DNA of 64,000 nucleotides. It comes from Amycolatopsis pretoriensis. GTDB lineage: Bacteria; Actinomycetota; Actinomycetes; Mycobacteriales; Pseudonocardiaceae. The DNA is taken from positions 248,001 through 312,000 of the forward strand of contig NZ_FNUJ01000008.1 of the NCBI RefSeq assembly GCF_900107925.1. The letters are read 5' to 3'. The number at the start of each line of letters is the position of its first letter. Position 1 is the first letter of the stretch. The position numbers were made by a program, and so were the translations under genes. A model generated the notes under the pieces. The model saw only the letters and a list, made by a program, of their open reading frames with translations, was not told where the DNA came from and searched no databases. Of this stretch, positions 35,670 through 43,950 are shown piece by piece.

Positions 35670-36479
35670 TCATGCCTTCACGCCCTTGAGCTCGTTCAGC
35701 CACTTCGTGAACTCCTCGCGGTCGCGGCCGATCTCGTCCCACGCCTGGTACGCCGAGTTGTCGCGCTCGTAATACCCCGCCGCGTACGACGGCTTCGCGC
35801 CGCCTGGGACCTCGGCGACCGCCGAAACCACCCACGCCGGAAGAACCACTGCTCCCGGGCGGGGTTCCAGCTCGTCGACGATCTCCTCGACCGTCACGAT
35901 CGAGCGCTTCGCCGCCAGGACCGCTTCCTTCTGGACTCCCGTGATGCCCCACATCTGGACGTTGCCGGACCGGTCCGCGCGTTGGGCGTGGACGATCGTC
36001 ACGTCCGGGTTCAGGGCCGGGACCGCCGTCAGGCGCTCGCCGGTGAACGGGCACGTGATCGGCCTGATCGTCTCCGTCTGGGCCGGGAGGTCCGTGCCCG
36101 TGTAGCCGCGCAGGACCGCGAACGGCAGGCCGGACGCGCCGGCCACGTAGCGGTTCGCCATGCCCGCGTGGCTGTGCTCCTCGATCTCGAGCGGGACCGG
36201 CCAGTCGTGCTGGACCGCGTCGCGGAACCGGTGCAGCGAACCGACTCCCGGGTTACCGCCCCAGGAAAACACCAGCTTCGAAGCGCAGCCCGCGCCGATC
36301 AGCTGGTCGTACACGATGTCCGGGGTCATCCGCACCAGCGTCAGGCCCCGCCTGCCCTGCCGGATGATCTCCTGCCCGGCCGCGACCGGGATGAGGTGCG
36401 TGAACCCTTCGAGCGCGACGGTGTCGCCGTCGTGCACCAGCCGGCCCACGGCCTCCTCCAGTGACAGCAGCTCCGCCAT
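35670..36479 (-). CDS. pcaI: 3-oxoadipate CoA-transferase, alpha subunit
   Basis: 269 residues of the class I CoA-transferase alpha family, with VALEGFTHLIPVAAGQEIIRQ near the N terminus, IGAGCASKLVFSWGGNPGVGS and the NPDVTIVHAQRADRSGNVQMWG stretch. The ATG at 36479 is chosen because GGAG lies 6 nt upstream. It is the first gene of the pca operon, behind an IclR-type dyad and after the terminator of the GH27 gene. Confidence 0.9.
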   Translation of the reverse strand: MAELLSLEEAVGRLVHDGDTVALEGFTHLIPVAAGQEIIRQGRRGLTLVRMTPDIVYDQLIGAGCASKLVFSWGGNPGVGSLHRFRDAVQHDWPVPLEIEEHSHAGMANRYVAGASGLPFAVLRGYTGTDLPAQTETIRPITCPFTGERLTAVPALNPDVTIVHAQRADRSGNVQMWGITGVQKEAVLAAKRSIVTVEEIVDELEPRPGAVVLPAWVVSAVAEVPGGAKPSYAAGYYERDNSAYQAWDEIGRDREEFTKWLNELKGVKA

Positions 36480-36514
36480 CCCACGCTCCGAATCTGTTCG
36501 CATCACGCACACTC

Positions 36515-36529
36515 GTTCTGAAACCGAAC
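36515..36529. promoter_or_regulatory. IclR-type operator ahead of pcaI
   Basis: The 15-bp dyad GTTCTGAAACCGAAC lies 36 bp before the pcaI ATG. GTTC-N7-GAAC sites are typical of IclR proteins, and the pcaR gene ends this operon. A TATGTT -10-like sequence overlaps on the minus strand. Confidence 0.5.
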
Positions 36530-36586
36530 ATAGCACGACCCGAGGGCACCGACCAGACGTCTTCCACCCAATGGATGACGCACGCA

Positions 36587-36637
36587 CGACGAAGGGGACT
36601 TTCCTCGCACCCGGAGCGAGGAAAGTCCCCTTCGTCG
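36587..36637 (-). terminator. Very strong 21-bp hairpin terminator
   Basis: Perfect 21-bp arms (36587-36607 and 36617-36637, core GAAGGGGACTTTCCTCG) with loop CACCCGGAG, 7 nt beyond the stop of the GH27 remnant. There is no T-run. The perfect arms suggest a bidirectional actinomycete terminator that isolates the galactoside operon from pca. Confidence 0.8.
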
Positions 36638-36644
36638 GAAGAAC

Positions 36645-37397
36645 TCAGCCGATCCGGACCAGCCGGGAGCCGTGCGGAGGCACCGCGGAAGCCGTCCACG
36701 AGCCGCGGAACCGCCCGAGGTCCTTGCGCGCGACGAGGTCACGCACCGGCCGCGCCCCGGGGAGGTCCACCGTGATGTCCGCGGGCGTGGAACCCAGGTT
36801 GTAGACGGCCGCGTACGTCCGGCCGTCCGGCGCCCGCTTCGTCCACACCTGGTGGTCGCCGCCGTGCGCGCACGGGTTGGCGAAGTCGACCTTCCAGTTG
36901 CCACCCCAGCCGTTGGACGGCGTCAGCGGTTTGTACGCGATGTCCTGCGCGTGGCACGACGTCCCGAGGATCGGCGCGTTCTTGTCGTAGACCTCCTTCT
37001 CCAGCCCCGTCACGGCGTACAGGCCGAGCTTGAGCCCGAGCGAATGCACATACGAAGCGAGAGAGGAGATCCCGGACGGGAACCGCGACGGATCGGGGTC
37101 GGGGATGCCGTTGGCGTCGGTGTGGAAGACCCAGGACTGCGAAGCGTTCCACCCCGAGTCGATGTTGACGTAGGTGTAGCCGGCCGACTTGAGCTTGGCG
37201 GAGAGAGCCTGAGCCGCGTCACGGACGTGCGACTCGTTCAGCCACGAAGTGCCGTAACCCGCGCGGGTCGACGACTCCAGGCTCCAGCTGCTCCAGCCCA
37301 TGAACGGCTTGACGAACGGCGTCCGGGCCTCGGCCGAAGGCACCAGAAAAGCGGAAAGACCCAGGACAGCGAGGAAAACGGAAAGGAAGCGTTTCAC
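36645..37397 (-). pseudogene. GH27 alpha-galactosidase-like secreted protein with internal deletion
   Basis: 250 residues with an open frame. Signal peptide to about residue 24; the first part of a GH27 barrel (PFMGWSSWS, YVNIDSGWN, LGLKLGLYAVTG); then, right after WKVDFANPCA, a jump into a C-terminal beta-sandwich (TYAAVYNLGSTPADITVDL). Family members are several hundred residues longer and carry the nucleophile Asp in a LKLD-type motif, absent here. An in-frame loss of the catalytic middle is the simplest reading, so the product is probably inactive. It is the last gene of the galactoside importer operon. Confidence 0.7.
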
Positions 37398-37419
37398 CGG
37401 ACACTCCTCCAGAGGGGAC

Positions 37420-38259
37420 CTACTCCTTGAGCCCGCTCGCCGCGATCCCGCGGACGATGAACCGCTGGGCGACCAGGAACATCGCGACCAGCGGCGCGAT
37501 GGTGACGAGCGCGCCGGCGAACAGCGCCGGCAGGTTGACCGACTGCGCGGTCAGGAACGTCGAGAGAGCGATCTGCGCGGTCCACGACGACGGGTCCTGC
37601 CCGATCACCAGTGGCCACAGGAACGCGTTCCAGCTTTCGATGAACATCAGCGCCCCGAGCGAGGCGATCATGCTTCCCGAGTTGGGGAGCACGAGCCGGC
37701 GGTAGACGCCCAGGTAACCGAGCCCGTCGAGCCGCCCGGCCTCTTCGATCTCGGCCGGGAACCGCAGGTAGAAGTTGCGGAACAGGATCACGGTGAACGC
37801 GCTGAAGAGGTTCGGCGCGATGATGCCCCACTCGGTGTTGACCCCGCCCAGCGAGCCGACGACGACGAACGTCGGCACGAACGTCACCGACTGCGGGATC
37901 ATCAGCGTGACCAGCACGTACGTGAACACCGCACGCCGTCCCGGGACGTTGATCCGGGCCAGCGCGTAGCCGGCCATCGACCCGAACAGCGTGCCGACCG
38001 GAGCGGTGACGACCGCGACCAGGAACGAGTTCCACAACGAGTGCGCCATCGGTACCGACGCATCGGCGAACAGGTCGCCGAAGTTGACCCATGACAGCGG
38101 GTCCGGCAGCCACGACCAGTCCGGCGAACTGACCTGCTGGCGCGTCATGAGCGCGTTGCGCACCATGATGTAGAACGGCAGCAGGAAGATCAGCGAGAGC
38201 ACCGACGCCAGGACGTACTTCGGCGCCTTCCTGGCGCGAGGAGCGGCGAGGACGGTCAT
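37420..38259 (-). CDS. Carbohydrate ABC transporter permease (MalG type)
   Basis: 279 residues with six predicted membrane helices and the EAA loop EEAGRLDGLGYLGVYRRLVLPN that contacts the ATPase. It is the second permease of an alpha-galactoside-type importer. No ATPase gene is present; as in other actinomycetes a shared MsiK-type ATPase probably serves it. The ATG overlaps the previous permease stop (TGATG). Confidence 0.88.
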   Translation of the reverse strand: MTVLAAPRARKAPKYVLASVLSLIFLLPFYIMVRNALMTRQQVSSPDWSWLPDPLSWVNFGDLFADASVPMAHSLWNSFLVAVVTAPVGTLFGSMAGYALARINVPGRRAVFTYVLVTLMIPQSVTFVPTFVVVGSLGGVNTEWGIIAPNLFSAFTVILFRNFYLRFPAEIEEAGRLDGLGYLGVYRRLVLPNSGSMIASLGALMFIESWNAFLWPLVIGQDPSSWTAQIALSTFLTAQSVNLPALFAGALVTIAPLVAMFLVAQRFIVRGIAASGLKE

Positions 38260-39215
38260 CAGTCCTTCTTCCCGAAGCCGACGAACCGGCCCTGCAGCAG
38301 CGTGATCACGATGATGATCACCGTCAGCAGGAACGCGCCCGCCGAGCCGACGCCGTAGTTCTGGTCGCCGAGCGCGGAGTCGTACAGGTAGACGAGCGGC
38401 GGCTTCACCGGCGCGGTCGCCGTGCCGGAAAGGCCGGTGCCGAACAGGTTGTAGAACTCGTCGAACGCCTGGAACGCGGCGATGAGGATCAGCAGCAGCA
38501 CCGCCACCGACGTGTTCCTCAGCTGCGGCACCGTGATGTACCGGAAGGCCTGCCACTTGGTCGTGCCGTCCAGCTCACCCGCTTCGTACAGGGACGGCGA
38601 GATCGCCTGCAGCCCGGCCAGGAACAGGATCATGTACAGCCCGACCTGCAGCCACAGCCGCAGCGTCACGACCGCGACCCAGTAGACCGGCGGGCTCGTC
38701 GTCGACAGCCACGGCACCGGGTCGGCGCCGAACAGGCCGCCGAGAACGTTCGCGACCCCGGACGGCAGGCCGTTGAACAGCGCCATCTTCCACACCAGCG
38801 CCGCGACGACGTACGACACCGCGGCCGGGATGAGGAACACCGTCCGGAAGAACGCCTTGCCCCGGCGAATGCTGTTGATCAGCACCGCGAGACCCAGCGA
38901 GGCGACGAAGGTGATCGGCACGATGAAGACCGTGAAGAGCGCGATCGTCGACAGCGACGTCAGGAAGGCGTCGTCGCCGAGCAGGAACGCGTAGTTGTCG
39001 AAGCCGATCCAGTGCCCGAGCGAGATCGTGCCGCGGGCGTCGTTGAAGCTGAGCAGGAAGCTCCACGCGATCGCGACGTACTTGAACAGCCCCAGCCCGA
39101 TCACCACGGGCCCGGTCAGCACGACGAACGCGCCGATCGCCCGCCAGTCCCGGCGCCGGCGACGTCTCTTCGCGGCCGCCGCCGGGACCGCCGGGGCCTC
39201 CATCAAGGCCGTCAT
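38259..39215 (-). CDS. Carbohydrate ABC transporter permease (MalF type)
   Basis: 318 residues: an Arg-rich cytoplasmic N terminus, six helices, and the EAA motif YEAGELDGTTKWQAFRYITVPQL. It is the first permease of the CUT1-type importer. Its ATG overlaps the binding-protein stop (ATGA). Substrate is inferred as an alpha-galactoside such as melibiose or raffinose, from the neighbouring GH36 and GH27 genes. Confidence 0.88.
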   Translation of the reverse strand: MTALMEAPAVPAAAAKRRRRRRDWRAIGAFVVLTGPVVIGLGLFKYVAIAWSFLLSFNDARGTISLGHWIGFDNYAFLLGDDAFLTSLSTIALFTVFIVPITFVASLGLAVLINSIRRGKAFFRTVFLIPAAVSYVVAALVWKMALFNGLPSGVANVLGGLFGADPVPWLSTTSPPVYWVAVVTLRLWLQVGLYMILFLAGLQAISPSLYEAGELDGTTKWQAFRYITVPQLRNTSVAVLLLILIAAFQAFDEFYNLFGTGLSGTATAPVKPPLVYLYDSALGDQNYGVGSAGAFLLTVIIIVITLLQGRFVGFGKKD

Positions 39216-40489
39216 GCCAGCTGCTTGTCGACTTCGGCCTGCGCCTTCTTCGCCGCGTCGGCGAGTTCGGCGGCCGGGTCGGCCTGCCCGTTCGCGATCT
39301 TCGTCGCGGCCTGCAGGAACAGCGTCGCCGACGCCTTGTTCCACAGTCCCGAGTACGACTTGCCGTTCTGCTGCGAGATCGTCACGGCGTCCTTCGCCGG
39401 ACCGCTGGAGAACTCGGTCGTCTGCGCCGCGACCTCCTTGCGGGCCGGGATGTGGAAGCCGTACTTGACGCACCAGTCCTTCTGCAGGTCGGCGTTCTTG
39501 ACCCACAGCCAGTCGATGAACTTCTTGACGGCGTCCAGGTTCTGGCTCTTGGCGTTCGCCAGCTGGTACCAGCCGCCGACGCGGGCGACCTGCTTGCCGG
39601 CGTCGCCGAACTTCGGCCACGCGACGACGCCGAAGTCGTCACCCAGGGCCTTCTTGATGTCCGGCAGCGACCACAGCCCGCCCCACTGCATCGCGGTGGC
39701 GCCGTTGGCGAACGCGCCCGGGTCGGACCAGTCCGTCGGGTAGCCCTGGAGCAGGCCGCCGGTGTCGTGCAGCTGCTTGAGCCCGCCGATCGCGGCGATC
39801 GCCTCGGGCGAGGCGAACGCGATCTTCTTGCCGCTCGAGTCGAAGAAGTCTCCGCCGGACGACCAGAGCAGGAGCGTCGCGGCCTCGCCGACGCCGTCGG
39901 TGCCGACGTAGAGACCCTTCTGCTTGCCGGTGTTCAGCTTCCGTGTCGCTTCGAGGAGCTCGGCGAACGTCTGCGGCGGCTGCACGCCCGCGGCCTGCAG
40001 CACGGACTTGCGGTAGTACAGCATCATGACGTCGTCGATCATCTTGACGCCGTAGATCTTGCCGTCGACGGTCACGGTGTCCAGCGCGGCCGGGCTGAAG
40101 TCGGCCTTCACCGGGTCCACGACGTCGTCGAGCGGCGCGAGCAGGCCGTTCTTGACGTTCTGGTACCGGAAGTCGCCCAGCTCGAACAGGTCGGGTGCCT
40201 GCGCGGTCAGCATCGCCGAGTTGAGCTTGGTCTCGTAGTCGCCGGCGATCCAGCTGACGTTGATCGCGATGTCCGGGTTGGCCTTCGTGAACTCCTGCGC
40301 GTACCGCTGGACCGCCTGCTGCGTCCCGGATTCGCCGTACGCGTGGTACCACTGCTGCAGCGTGACCTTCGCCCCCGAAGCGGCGCCCGCGTTCTTGTTC
40401 AACGGGTCCGAAGTGCAGCCCGCGAGAGCTGCTCCCCCGGCGAAGAGGACGGAACCGACCAGGAAGCTTCGGCGATTCATGGGGCTCAC
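39212..40489 (-). CDS. Carbohydrate ABC transporter substrate-binding lipoprotein (Tat signal)
   Basis: 425 residues, CUT1 solute-binding family. The N terminus MNRRSFLVGSVLFAGGAALAGC combines a twin-arginine motif with a lipobox (LAGC), so export as a Tat lipoprotein is likely. The domain starts KVTLQQWYHAYGESG. The GTG at 40489 has AAGGAG 6 nt upstream. It lies 10 nt after the ROK repressor gene on the same strand, so regulator and importer may be co-transcribed. Confidence 0.88.
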   Translation of the reverse strand: MSPMNRRSFLVGSVLFAGGAALAGCTSDPLNKNAGAASGAKVTLQQWYHAYGESGTQQAVQRYAQEFTKANPDIAINVSWIAGDYETKLNSAMLTAQAPDLFELGDFRYQNVKNGLLAPLDDVVDPVKADFSPAALDTVTVDGKIYGVKMIDDVMMLYYRKSVLQAAGVQPPQTFAELLEATRKLNTGKQKGLYVGTDGVGEAATLLLWSSGGDFFDSSGKKIAFASPEAIAAIGGLKQLHDTGGLLQGYPTDWSDPGAFANGATAMQWGGLWSLPDIKKALGDDFGVVAWPKFGDAGKQVARVGGWYQLANAKSQNLDAVKKFIDWLWVKNADLQKDWCVKYGFHIPARKEVAAQTTEFSSGPAKDAVTISQQNGKSYSGLWNKASATLFLQAATKIANGQADPAAELADAAKKAQAEVDKQLA

Positions 40490-40499
40490 AAGGGACTCC

Positions 40500-41690
40500 T
40501 TAGACGCTCTCGGCGACGAAAAGACTTTGGATGGCGACGGCGGCCGCGCCCCGCGCCCACTCCTCGAACGGCAGCGGCCGGATCACCAGGCCGCAGCGGG
40601 CGGCGCTGCCGAACGCCTGGACCGCGAAGGTCCGGCGGATCTGGTCCTCGAACAGGTCGTAGGTCGCGACGCCTTCACCGGAGACGACCACTCGTTCCGG
40701 GCCGAACAGGTTGACCAGCGCGGCCAGGCCGAGCCCGATCGCGTGCCCCGCCCCGGCGAACACCGCGCGCAGCGGTTCGTCGCCGCCGCGGGCGCGGACC
40801 ACGGCGTCTTCCATGGTCAGCGCGGGTTCCCCGGAGACGTCCCGGGCGCGGACGAGGATCGCTTCGGTGGACGCGATCGCCTCGACGCAGCCCTGGCCGC
40901 CGCAGTGGCAGGACGGGCCGCCGTCGGCGACCGGGACGTGCCCGATCTCGCCCGCGACGCCGTGCGCGCCGCGGACCAGGTCGCCGTTGACGACGAGCGC
41001 GCTGCCGATGCCGGTCCCCACCGTGACCAGTGCGAACGACGACGCGCCGACGCCTTCACCGAACCACTGCTCGGCGACGGCGAGCGCCTTGACGTCGTTC
41101 TCCAGCGTCGCGGTCAGCCCGGTCGCGTCTTCCAGCAGAGACGCCAGAGGGACGTCCCGCCAGCCGAGGAAGGGCGAGTACCGGACGACGCCGGACGCGC
41201 GGTCGACGTCGCCGGACACCGCGACACCCAGGCAGTAGGCGCGTTCACGCAGGTTGCTGGTGCCGTCCGGGGTCGGGCCGGAGAGGAGCTCACCGACGAG
41301 GTCGGCCAGCGCGCGGACGACGTGGCCGACGTCGTGGCTCTTCAGCGCGTGGTGGGCGCTGGCCCGGACGTCGGCGCGCAGGTCGGTGACGACGCCGATG
41401 AGGTCGTCGCCGGTGATCTTCACGCCGACGAAGTACTCGCGGTCCGGGCGGATCGCGAGGGGGTTCGCGGGTCGGCCGGCCCCGGGCGTGGTGCGGCCTT
41501 CGGAAGCGAGTTCTTCGAGGTAACCGGCTTCGATGAACGGCCGGGCCGCCTTGGTGACCGCGGCCGACGACAGACCGGTGCGCCGGGCGACGTCGACGCG
41601 GGAGACCGGCCCTTCGGTCAGGACCGTGGTGAACACGGTCGCTGCCGCGGGACTGGTGATCGGCGCCCTTGCCGGTGCACTGCGAGGCAT
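40500..41690 (-). CDS. ROK-family transcriptional repressor
   Basis: 396 residues. An N-terminal winged helix-turn-helix (about 25-70, SRVDVARRTGLSSAAVTKAARPFIEAGYL) precedes a ROK sugar-kinase-like domain with the zinc motif CHCGGQGCVEAIAS. It probably represses its own operon (importer and GH27 remnant) and the divergent GH36 gene in response to a galactoside or product. TACCCT 7 nt before the ATG indicates a leaderless transcript. Confidence 0.88.
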   Translation of the reverse strand: MPRSAPARAPITSPAAATVFTTVLTEGPVSRVDVARRTGLSSAAVTKAARPFIEAGYLEELASEGRTTPGAGRPANPLAIRPDREYFVGVKITGDDLIGVVTDLRADVRASAHHALKSHDVGHVVRALADLVGELLSGPTPDGTSNLRERAYCLGVAVSGDVDRASGVVRYSPFLGWRDVPLASLLEDATGLTATLENDVKALAVAEQWFGEGVGASSFALVTVGTGIGSALVVNGDLVRGAHGVAGEIGHVPVADGGPSCHCGGQGCVEAIASTEAILVRARDVSGEPALTMEDAVVRARGGDEPLRAVFAGAGHAIGLGLAALVNLFGPERVVVSGEGVATYDLFEDQIRRTFAVQAFGSAARCGLVIRPLPFEEWARGAAAVAIQSLFVAESV

Positions 41691-41697
41691 GGCCGGA

Positions 41698-41759
41698 AGG
41701 GTAGGCAGGATTAATTAACTTCGTCAAGAATTTATTTTTTCGCTGGTCATGCCTACGCT
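41698..41759. promoter_or_regulatory. Divergent leaderless promoters of the ROK and GH36 genes with A/T-rich operator
   Basis: The minus strand has TTGACG (41727-41722) and TACCCT (41703-41698), the latter 7 nt before the ROK ATG. The plus strand has TACGCT (41754-41759), 7 nt before the GH36 ATG. The strikingly A/T-rich stretch between them (TTAATTAACTTCGTCAAGAA, 41711-41730, then a T-rich run) is the likely ROK operator. Confidence 0.6.
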
Positions 41760-41766
41760 CGGGATC

Positions 41767-43845
41767 ATGTCGCTCGTCGAACACGACCCCGCGCGCCGGC
41801 TCTGGCTGCTGCGCACCCCCGAGAGCTCCTACGCGTTCCGGCTCGACGCCGACGACCGGCCGCGGCACGTCCACTGGGGGCCGCCACTGACGCTGGCCCA
41901 GGCGGCGCAGGTGGCCGCGCGGCGCAACCCGGCCGACAGCAGCTTCGACGAGCCGGGCGACGAGCGGCAGGAACTGCCGGCCGAGGGTGGCGCGTTCTTC
42001 GGCGTCGCGGCCCTGGCCGTACGGTACGAAGACGGGACGTCGGCGCTCGAGTGGCGTTACGACGGCTTCGCGATCGAAGGCGACACGCTCGTCGTGCGGC
42101 TCGCCGACCGGCACTACCCCCTGGAACTCTCGCTGCACTACCGCGTCCGCGGCGACGTCGTCGAGCGCTGGACATCGCTGCGTGCGGACCAGCCGGTTTC
42201 CCTGCTGCGCACCGACTCCGCGGCGTGGACGCTCCCCCGCCGCGACGGCGCCCGGCTGACCCGGACGTCGGGGGCGTGGAGCGCCGAGTACGGCGTGCTG
42301 CGCGAGCCGCTGCCGGTCGGCGAGACGACGTTGACCAGCCGTCGCGGCGTGTCCAGCCACCAGGTCAACCCGTGGGTGATGCTCGACGCGGGCGACGCCA
42401 CCGAGACGTCCGGCGAAGTGTGGTCGACCGCGCTGGCCTGGAGCGGGAGCTGGCGGATCACCGTCGAGCACACGCACACCGGGCGCGTGACGTGGACCGG
42501 CGGGTTCGGCCACGAGAACGTCGCCTGGACGCTGCACCCCGGCGAGACGTGGGAAACACCGGTGTTCGCCGGGCTCTACGCGGCCGACGGCTTCGGCGGG
42601 ACGAGCCGCCGGTGGCACGCCTACGTCCGCGAGTTCGTCCAGCCGCACCCGGAAGAGCTGCGGCCGATCGTCTACAACTCCTGGGAAGCCACCGGCTGGG
42701 ACGTCGACGAGCGGACCGAGACCTCGCTGGCCGAGGCCGCCGCCGGCCTGGGGGCCGAGCTGTTCGTCATGGACGACGGCTGGTTCGGCGCCCGCACCGG
42801 CGACACCGCCGGGCTCGGCGACTGGACCCCCAACGAGCAGCGCTTCCCGAACGGCCTGCGGCCCTTGGTCGACGCCGTCCACGCGCACGGCATGAAGTTC
42901 GGGCTGTGGGTCGAGCCGGAGATGGTCAACCCGGACAGCGATCTCTACCGCGCGCACCCGGACTGGGTGCTGCACATGGCGAACCGCGCACGGACGACCC
43001 TGCGCAACCAGCTCGTGCTGAACTTCGCGCGCCCGGACGTCGCGGACTGGGCGCACAAGTGGCTCGACCGGCTCGTCGGCGAGCACGGCATCGACTACCT
43101 CAAGTGGGACATGAACCGCGCGTTCACCGAAGCCGGCCAGCCGGGCGCGGACGCCGGTCGCGTGTGGGTGGACCACGTCCGCGCGGTGCACGCCATCCTG
43201 GACCGGCTGCGCACCGACCACCCGGCGTTGCGGATCCAGGGCTGCGCGGGCGGCGGCGGGCGCACCGACCTCGGGATCCTCGCGCGCACCGACGAGATCT
43301 GGGCGTCCGACAACACCGACGCCGCCGACCGGATCACCATCCAGCACGGCTACGGGCAGATCTACCCCGCGGGCACGATGTCGGCCTGGGTCACCGACAG
43401 CCCGAACCCGACGACGGGCCGCGAGGCGCCGCTGAGCTTCCGCTTCCACGTCGCCATGGCCGGCGTGCTCGGCCTCGGCGGCGACCTGCCTCGCTGGTCC
43501 GCCGCGGAACTCGGCGAAGCGGCGTCGCTCGTCGCGCTGTACAAGGAGATCCGGCCGGTCGTGCAGCACGGCGAGCTGTACCGGCTGGCGGACCCGGCGA
43601 CGTCGGCGCTGACCGCCGTCCAGTACGTCCTGGACCGTTCCGTCGTCGTGTTCTTCTGGCGGCGGCCCGCGGAGTTCGCGCGGCCGGTCACGCCGCCGCG
43701 GCTGGCGGGACTGGATCCGGCCGCGCGGTACCGCGACTCCGACGGCGTCGTGCACGACGGCGCGGTGCTGCTGAGCCACGGTCTCGACGTCGACCTGCCG
43801 GGAAGCGGTTACGCGAGTGCCGTCGTGCGGCTGACCAGGGTCTGA
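41767..43845 (+). CDS. Alpha-galactosidase, glycoside hydrolase family 36
   Basis: 692 residues with no signal peptide, so cytoplasmic. An N-terminal beta-sandwich domain precedes a GH36 barrel: FVMDDGWFGARTGD (about 335-348), nucleophile Asp in YLKWDMNR, and acid/base Asp in WASDNTDAADR. It releases galactose from imported alpha-galactosides. The ATG at 41767 is favoured over 41749 because TACGCT sits 7 nt before it, the leaderless layout. It is divergent from the ROK regulator and importer. Confidence 0.92.
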   Translation: MSLVEHDPARRLWLLRTPESSYAFRLDADDRPRHVHWGPPLTLAQAAQVAARRNPADSSFDEPGDERQELPAEGGAFFGVAALAVRYEDGTSALEWRYDGFAIEGDTLVVRLADRHYPLELSLHYRVRGDVVERWTSLRADQPVSLLRTDSAAWTLPRRDGARLTRTSGAWSAEYGVLREPLPVGETTLTSRRGVSSHQVNPWVMLDAGDATETSGEVWSTALAWSGSWRITVEHTHTGRVTWTGGFGHENVAWTLHPGETWETPVFAGLYAADGFGGTSRRWHAYVREFVQPHPEELRPIVYNSWEATGWDVDERTETSLAEAAAGLGAELFVMDDGWFGARTGDTAGLGDWTPNEQRFPNGLRPLVDAVHAHGMKFGLWVEPEMVNPDSDLYRAHPDWVLHMANRARTTLRNQLVLNFARPDVADWAHKWLDRLVGEHGIDYLKWDMNRAFTEAGQPGADAGRVWVDHVRAVHAILDRLRTDHPALRIQGCAGGGGRTDLGILARTDEIWASDNTDAADRITIQHGYGQIYPAGTMSAWVTDSPNPTTGREAPLSFRFHVAMAGVLGLGGDLPRWSAAELGEAASLVALYKEIRPVVQHGELYRLADPATSALTAVQYVLDRSVVVFFWRRPAEFARPVTPPRLAGLDPAARYRDSDGVVHDGAVLLSHGLDVDLPGSGYASAVVRLTRV

Positions 43846-43850
43846 TTACC

Positions 43851-43866
43851 CACGCCGATCGGCGTG
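43851..43866. promoter_or_regulatory. Perfect palindrome CACGCCGATCGGCGTG after the GH36 gene
   Basis: A 16-bp perfect palindrome 5 nt after the GH36 stop and upstream of the lipase promoter. It could be a short terminator or an operator for the lipase gene; there is no T-run. Confidence 0.4.
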
Positions 43867-43886
43867 ACCGGGCCGGGTGAGCCCGA

Positions 43887-43915
43887 TTGACTTTTCACCG
43901 TCCGTGAGCTGAATG
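43887..43915 (+). promoter_or_regulatory. Promoter of the SGNH lipase gene
   Basis: -35 TTGACT (43887-43892), 17-nt spacer, weak -10 TGAATG (43910-43915), 35 nt before the lipase ATG. Confidence 0.45.
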
Positions 43916-43950
43916 TGAAGTCCTTCACCCTGCTCGCCAACGGAGGCAGC

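Noticed and set aside
35002..35772. Long plus-strand and minus-strand open frames through the 72-bp array
   Set aside because: They arise from a repeat length divisible by three in G+C-rich DNA; composition is Ala/Pro/Arg/Gly only, with no start signal.
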